In this document: one piece after another, positions 60,077 to 64,000 of the stretch
Numbering within the stretch: the stretch's first letter is position 1
How the letters are laid out: each line of letters starts with the position of its first letter
NCBI GenBank assembly: GCA_938046585.1
Contig: CALIWR010000005.1
Span: 372,001-436,000, forward strand
Reading direction: 5' to 3'
From: an uncultured Propionibacteriaceae bacterium
Lineage (GTDB): Bacteria > Actinomycetota > Actinomycetes > Propionibacteriales > Propionibacteriaceae
DNA length: 64,000 nucleotides
Notes under the pieces: model-generated
The model's database searches: none
The model's input: the letters and a program-made list of their open reading frames with translations, nothing else
What the model was told of the DNA's origin: nothing
Made by a program: the position numbers and the translations under genes

Positions 60077-61410
60077 GCGCAGTCTGGGAGACCCACCGGG
60101 GCAAGGCCCTGAAAGAACAGATCGTCAGCTCCCGAAAACGAGTACTGACCTGGGCCCTATGGGACTGGGGTACGCAGCCATTCGCGACCGTGATCACGAC
60201 CTTCGTGTTCGCCGTCTACATCACCAGCCCGGCCTTCGGAGACACCAACACCACCTCGGTGGCGCTGTCGACCTCGACCCTGATCGGCGGAGTCGTGGTG
60301 GCGCTGTTGGCGCCGGTGCTCGGTCAACATGCCGACCGTAGCGGTTCCAGCGTCACCAGCCTGCGGGTCCTGACATGGGTGCTGACGATCATCTCGGCCG
60401 CGCTGTTCTGGGTCCGCCCGCAACCGCAGTACGTCTGGCTGGGGTTGGCGCTGCTGGCAGTCGGAAGCATCGTGCGCGATATTGCCGACGTCAACTACAA
60501 CTCGACGATCGACCAGGTCGCCTCGGCGCGTAACGTCGGCTGGGTCTCCGGGCTGGGCTGGGGCCTGGGGTATCTGGGTGGGATCTTTGCTCTGCTGCTG
60601 GTGTATTTCGCCTTCATCCAGCCTGAGGTTGGCCTGTTCGGGGTGTCCAGTACGAATGCCCTCGATATCCGGGTGTCGATGCTGGTCTGCGCAGCCTGGA
60701 TCCTGCTGTTCACGATCCCGCCGCTGGTGATGCTGCGCAACACCCCGCCCCGAGGCAAGGGTCGGCTGGGGCTGCTCGGCTCGTACCGGGCTCTGTTCGT
60801 CACGATCCGTCACCTGTGGGTCAGCGATCGGCCGTTAGCGTACTTCCTGCTCGCTTCAGCCCTGTTCCGCGACGGGTTGAACGCGGTTTTCACGTTCGGC
60901 GCGGTGATCGCAGCTGGCACCTTCGGCTTCAGTCCCAGTGAGGTGATCATCTTCGGTGCGGTTGCCAGCGTGGTGGCAGGGCTGGCGACGATCGTTTGTG
61001 GGGCCCTCGACGACCGGCTCGGTCCACGCCGGGTGATCGTGTTCTCGCTGGCAGCGCTGGTCGTGCTGGCGACCGGGATCTTCTGGCTGCATTCTCAAGG
61101 CCGGATCGTGTTCTGGGTGCTGGGGCTCGCGATGACCGCCTTTGTTGGCCCGGCCCAGTCGGCTGCCCGCAGCTACCTGGCCCGGCTGATCCCCGACGGC
61201 AGGAACGCCGAGCTGTTCGGGCTGTACGCCACAGCCGGGCGGGTGGTGTCATTCCTCGCCCCGGCGGCCTTCGGTGGTGGGATCCTGTTGGGTGCGGCCT
61301 TGACCGGGCAGGTGAACAGCCAGTACTGGGGAATCCTGGGGATCGCACTGGTTCTGGCAGCCGGTCTGGCGGTGATGCTGCTCGTGATTCGAGGCCGCCA
61401 GGAAGAATAG
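60073..61410 (+). CDS. MFS transporter, UMF1/Atg22-like
   Basis: A 445-residue transporter with twelve membrane segments. LTWALWDWGTQPFATVI is typical of the UMF1 (Atg22-like) group, followed by the GPAQSAARSYLARLIP segment of the family. GTG 60073 overlaps the preceding stop by 4 nt. Its substrate is unknown; amino acids or glycerophospho-compounds are possible given the neighbour. A 5-bp hairpin (61418-61432, GGGGC/GCCCC) lies just after the stop. Confidence 0.88.
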   Translation: MSAVWETHRGKALKEQIVSSRKRVLTWALWDWGTQPFATVITTFVFAVYITSPAFGDTNTTSVALSTSTLIGGVVVALLAPVLGQHADRSGSSVTSLRVLTWVLTIISAALFWVRPQPQYVWLGLALLAVGSIVRDIADVNYNSTIDQVASARNVGWVSGLGWGLGYLGGIFALLLVYFAFIQPEVGLFGVSSTNALDIRVSMLVCAAWILLFTIPPLVMLRNTPPRGKGRLGLLGSYRALFVTIRHLWVSDRPLAYFLLASALFRDGLNAVFTFGAVIAAGTFGFSPSEVIIFGAVASVVAGLATIVCGALDDRLGPRRVIVFSLAALVVLATGIFWLHSQGRIVFWVLGLAMTAFVGPAQSAARSYLARLIPDGRNAELFGLYATAGRVVSFLAPAAFGGGILLGAALTGQVNSQYWGILGIALVLAAGLAVMLLVIRGRQEE

Positions 61411-61465
61411 GAACAGACGGGGCGTTGAGCCCCATACAACCGCCACCGGCATAAGGAGGGCAGTA

Positions 61466-61798
61466 ATGGCTGATCGTGCACTGCGAGGAACCGGCTTGGG
61501 TTCGAAGACCTTTGAGGATGAGGAGGGGATTGATTTCGCCCCGCGGCAGGAGATCGGCTTCGTCTGCCCGAGTGATCACCACTTCACGGTGATGTTCTCT
61601 GAGGAGGCGGAACTCCCAACCGAGTGGGAGTGCCAGCGCTGCGGCAAGATCGCGGCCCGTGCCGACGGGACCCAGCCGGAGGAGAAAGAAGTGAAGCCAC
61701 CGCGTACCCACTACGACATGCTGCGAGAGCGTCGTTCGATCCCGGAGCTGGAGGAGCTGATGGCCGAGAGGCTGGCCCTCCTACGTGAGGAAAGTTGA
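61466..61798 (+). CDS. rbpA: RNA polymerase-binding protein RbpA
   Basis: A 110-residue actinobacterial RNA polymerase partner. It starts MADRALRGTGLGSK, has a zinc-binding core with VCPSDHHF and CQRCGK, and a C-terminal sigma-interaction region EELMAERLALLRE. RbpA stabilises the sigma-A holoenzyme open complex and is restricted to Actinobacteria, which supports the taxonomic call. AGGAGG lies upstream of the ATG. Confidence 0.96.
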   Translation: MADRALRGTGLGSKTFEDEEGIDFAPRQEIGFVCPSDHHFTVMFSEEAELPTEWECQRCGKIAARADGTQPEEKEVKPPRTHYDMLRERRSIPELEELMAERLALLREES

Positions 61799-61804
61799 AG
61801 ACGA

Positions 61805-61810
61805 TAGATT
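61805..61810 (+). promoter_or_regulatory. -10 element, probable leaderless promoter
   Basis: TAGATT is 6 nt before ATG 61817. Confidence 0.35.
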
Positions 61811-61816
61811 CGCGGC

Positions 61817-62698
61817 ATGGCTGAGAACCGGGTCGCCGTCTACCTGGACTTCGACAACATCGTCATCTCCCGGTACGAAGCGGTCCATGGGCGTACCCGT
61901 TGGCGGGCCGACCAGGCTCGTGACCAGGCCATGAATGCCGCCTCCCCCAACGAGGTGGCACGCCGCCTCGACGAGGCCCGGATCAATGTGGGGGCGATCA
62001 TCGACTACGCCACCTCGTTCGGGACGGTGGCTTTTACCCGGGCCTACGCCGACTGGTCGGTCCCGGCGAACGCGGCCTACCGGCCGCAGCTGGTGAACCG
62101 GGCAGTCAACCTGACCCAGTTGTTCTCTACCTCTGGCACCAAGAATGGGGCCGACATCCGGTTGTCGATCGACGCGATCGACGACCTGTACCGGCATGCG
62201 GACCTCACCCATGTGGTGATCGTGGCCGGGGATTCCGACTTCATCGCGCTCGCGCAGCACTGCAAACGGCTCGGGCGCTATGTGGTGGGGATCGGGGTCG
62301 CTGGGGCCACCAGCAAGGCCCTGGTCGCAGCCTGCGACGAGTTCACTCACTACAGCGACCTGCCAGGCTTGCCGCATCCCAGAACAGAGCCGGCTGACGA
62401 CCCGGAACCGGTGGACCTGCCGAAGCCGGCCAAGGCTAAGAAGAAGACGAAACTCTCCCCCGACTCAGCTGCCACTGATCTGCTGGTCCGGGCAATTCGG
62501 GTCGGGATGGAGAAGAGCTCCGACGAGTGGTTGTACGCCTCCGGGGTGAAGAGTCAGATGCAACGGCTCGACCCGGCCTTCAAGGAGTCCGCCCTGGGGT
62601 TCACCTCATTCCGGGCCTTCCTCGAGTCCCGGGCCGCCCAGGTCGAGTCCCGTTTCGCCGCCAACGGGCAGGCTCAGATCCGGCTGCTGCCGGGATAG
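61817..62698 (+). CDS. NYN-domain protein with C-terminal OST-HTH/LOTUS-like domain
   Basis: A 293-residue protein. The NYN (PIN-like) domain spans 1-170, with VYLDFDNIV, KNGADIRLSIDA and VIVAGDSDFIALAQ supplying the acidic residues of a nuclease site. A basic linker (KPAKAKKKTKL) leads to a C-terminal domain with LVRAIRVGMEK and ESALGFTSFRAFLE, resembling OST-HTH/LOTUS RNA-binding folds. Such fusions are known in bacteria and may cut or bind structured RNA. The leaderless -10 lies 6 nt upstream of the ATG. Confidence 0.85.
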   Translation: MAENRVAVYLDFDNIVISRYEAVHGRTRWRADQARDQAMNAASPNEVARRLDEARINVGAIIDYATSFGTVAFTRAYADWSVPANAAYRPQLVNRAVNLTQLFSTSGTKNGADIRLSIDAIDDLYRHADLTHVVIVAGDSDFIALAQHCKRLGRYVVGIGVAGATSKALVAACDEFTHYSDLPGLPHPRTEPADDPEPVDLPKPAKAKKKTKLSPDSAATDLLVRAIRVGMEKSSDEWLYASGVKSQMQRLDPAFKESALGFTSFRAFLESRAAQVESRFAANGQAQIRLLPG

Positions 62699-63217
62699 TC
62701 AACGATCCAGTTCAGTACGGATCACTGGCGAACCGGGCGGGGCCGGGTCGACGGTCTCGCCTTTAATAATCACGGCCACATCGGCCGCCATCTGCGCTCG
62801 TTGCTGCACCTGGTCCACATTGATGCCACGCCTGTGGGCAGTCCGGGCGATCACCGTAGCGATCAAGACCCGAGCCAGCGGGCGAGTTGCGGGCAGCAGG
62901 AAAAGCAGCCCGATCACATCGGTGAGAAAACCGGGGAAGATCAGCATCAGCCCCCCGGTCAGCACCAGTGCCGCGTCAGCCAATTCCCCGGTAGGCATCC
63001 TGCCGTAGCCGAAGGCTGACGACAAGGCGGTCCAGGCGCGACTGCCTTCCCGCCTGGCAAGCCAGGCTCCCAACGCCGAGGTGAACAGCAGGATCCCGAT
63101 TGTCGGCCAGATCCCGAGCAGCCGACCGGCCTGCACGATCAAGAAAGCTTCCAGGAGCGGGGCTGTGACTAAGACCGCCAGCAGCGCCCAGATCCCCCAC
63201 CCGCTGCGGCTGCTCAT
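62699..63217 (-). CDS. fxsA: FxsA-family membrane protein
   Basis: A 172-residue FxsA protein with four membrane helices. The LLEAFLIVQAGRLLG segment with its conserved Glu and the FPGFLTDVIGLLFLLP segment follow the family. In E. coli FxsA (YjeG) helps cells survive F exclusion of T7; the general role is not clear. ATG 63217 overlaps the upstream stop by 4 nt (ATGA), so it is co-translated with the mannose synthase gene. Confidence 0.9.
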   Translation of the reverse strand: MSSRSGWGIWALLAVLVTAPLLEAFLIVQAGRLLGIWPTIGILLFTSALGAWLARREGSRAWTALSSAFGYGRMPTGELADAALVLTGGLMLIFPGFLTDVIGLLFLLPATRPLARVLIATVIARTAHRRGINVDQVQQRAQMAADVAVIIKGETVDPAPPGSPVIRTELDR

Positions 63218-63987
63218 CGCCGACCTACCGAGGCTGGCCGGCGGCCACGCAGCAGGCTGGACAACTGGCGGGCGCGGTGCCGTACTCCCCACGCCGTGGT
63301 CCGGGCCAAGGCCTCGACCACGATGTTCCTGCTCATCTTGGACTGGCCACGCTCGCGTTCCACGAATTCGATCGGAACCTCGGCCACGGTGAAACCCTGC
63401 TGCACCGCCTGCCAGGTCAAGTCAACCTGGAAGTTGTAGCCGACCGAGGAGATCCTGTCGATGATCGCCCGCAGAGTCTCGGCACGGAAGGCGTTGAACC
63501 CGCCGGTAATGTCCCGCACCGGAATGCCCAGCATCAGCCGGGTCCACAGCGACCCCCCCCGCGACAGCAGTTCCCGCGACTTCGGCCAGTTCACCACCGA
63601 GCCGCCTCTGACGTAGCGCGAGCCTTTCACCATGTCGGCATGTTCCAACGCCTTCAACAGCAGCGGCAGCTGCTCGGGCTGATGGGAGCCGTCGGCGTCA
63701 TGCTCCACCAGAACGTCGTATCCGCGGTCCAGACCCCAGCGAAAACCTGCCAGATACGCCGCGCCCAATCCCTCTTTGCCCTGACGATGCAGCACCTGGA
63801 TCTGAGGGTCGGCCGCTGCCAGCCGGTCCGCCAGGTCACCGGTGCCGTCGGGCGATGCATCGTCGGCGATCAGGATGTCCGCCGTGGGCACCGCCCGCCG
63901 TAGCCGCGAGGTGATCGGTTCGAGGTTGTCGATCTCGTTGTAGGTGGGAATGATCACGAGCACCTTGTCGAGCGAGACGTCGGCCAC
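63214..63987 (-). CDS. ppm1: polyprenol monophosphomannose synthase
   Basis: A 257-residue GT2-family enzyme that makes polyprenyl-phosphate-mannose, the donor for lipoglycans and protein mannosylation. VIIPTYNEIDN is the nucleotide-binding start, IADDASPDGTGD and EHDADGSHQ carry the DxD-like acids, and DITGGFNAFR follows. In mycobacteria it is usually partnered with an Lnt-type acyltransferase, possibly beyond the right edge of the window. The first codons lie at 63987, so the gene is complete. Confidence 0.93.
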   Translation of the reverse strand: MADVSLDKVLVIIPTYNEIDNLEPITSRLRRAVPTADILIADDASPDGTGDLADRLAAADPQIQVLHRQGKEGLGAAYLAGFRWGLDRGYDVLVEHDADGSHQPEQLPLLLKALEHADMVKGSRYVRGGSVVNWPKSRELLSRGGSLWTRLMLGIPVRDITGGFNAFRAETLRAIIDRISSVGYNFQVDLTWQAVQQGFTVAEVPIEFVERERGQSKMSRNIVVEALARTTAWGVRHRARQLSSLLRGRRPASVGRR

Positions 63988-64000
63988 AGGCTTACCTTTC

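Overview
The window is about 64 kb of a high-GC actinobacterial chromosome. RbpA, a fused LysX, a polyprenol-phosphate-mannose synthase, DivIVA-like coiled-coil proteins, GTG/TTG starts, many 4-nt ATGA/GTGA gene overlaps and several apparently leaderless promoters fit Actinomycetia. The mix of PTS, citrate fermentation and B12 genes suggests Propionibacteriales, but genus cannot be read from the sequence. No rRNA, intact tRNA, CRISPR array, phage or transposase was seen.

Left part (1-14 kb): the tail of an unknown gene, a candidate structured RNA on the minus strand (about 98-366), a YciO-type protein, PPK2, two coiled-coil DivIVA-like proteins and a two-gene ABC system. Next comes a tightly coupled minus-strand operon (13643 to 7048): a secreted alpha/alpha-toroid protein, a membrane-anchored beta-domain-like protein, EcfT, a fused EcfAA' and an S component. 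A cobalamin riboswitch (13715-13844) lies in its leader. I read this as an ECF B12 importer fed by a two-gene, intrinsic-factor-like surface receptor; it is the most interesting system in the window.

Middle (14-31 kb): a PTS pair (EIIA-HPr-EI fusion and EIIB-EIIC-EIIB'), a MarR regulator with two ArsA/Get3-like ATPases carrying C-terminal HSP20-like domains, a MOSC protein, then a citrate fermentation locus: CitA/CitB-like two-component system, CitMHS transporter and citCDEF. citG and citX are not in the window.

Accessory region (31-39 kb): a four-gene WXG100-like/lipoprotein operon without secretion machinery, abutting a UvrA-like gene cut off inside its second ATPase half. This is followed by an alpha/beta hydrolase and thrS. 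Third-position GC is visibly higher from about 34.2 kb to inside thrS at about 38.15 kb, suggesting imported DNA.

39-54 kb: a Mn/Zn-type ABC importer, a lysX-DUF998-hydrolase operon, and a two-component/ABC exporter cassette flanked by imperfect 49-bp repeats, with a broken lysX fragment on its right side. Then an ATPase gene and a nagB pseudogene. Right end (54-64 kb): methyltransferase, lipoamide dehydrogenase, an XRE-MurA fusion, pyridoxal kinase, glycerophosphodiesterase, an MFS transporter, rbpA, an NYN-domain protein, FxsA and polyprenol-phosphate-mannose synthase.
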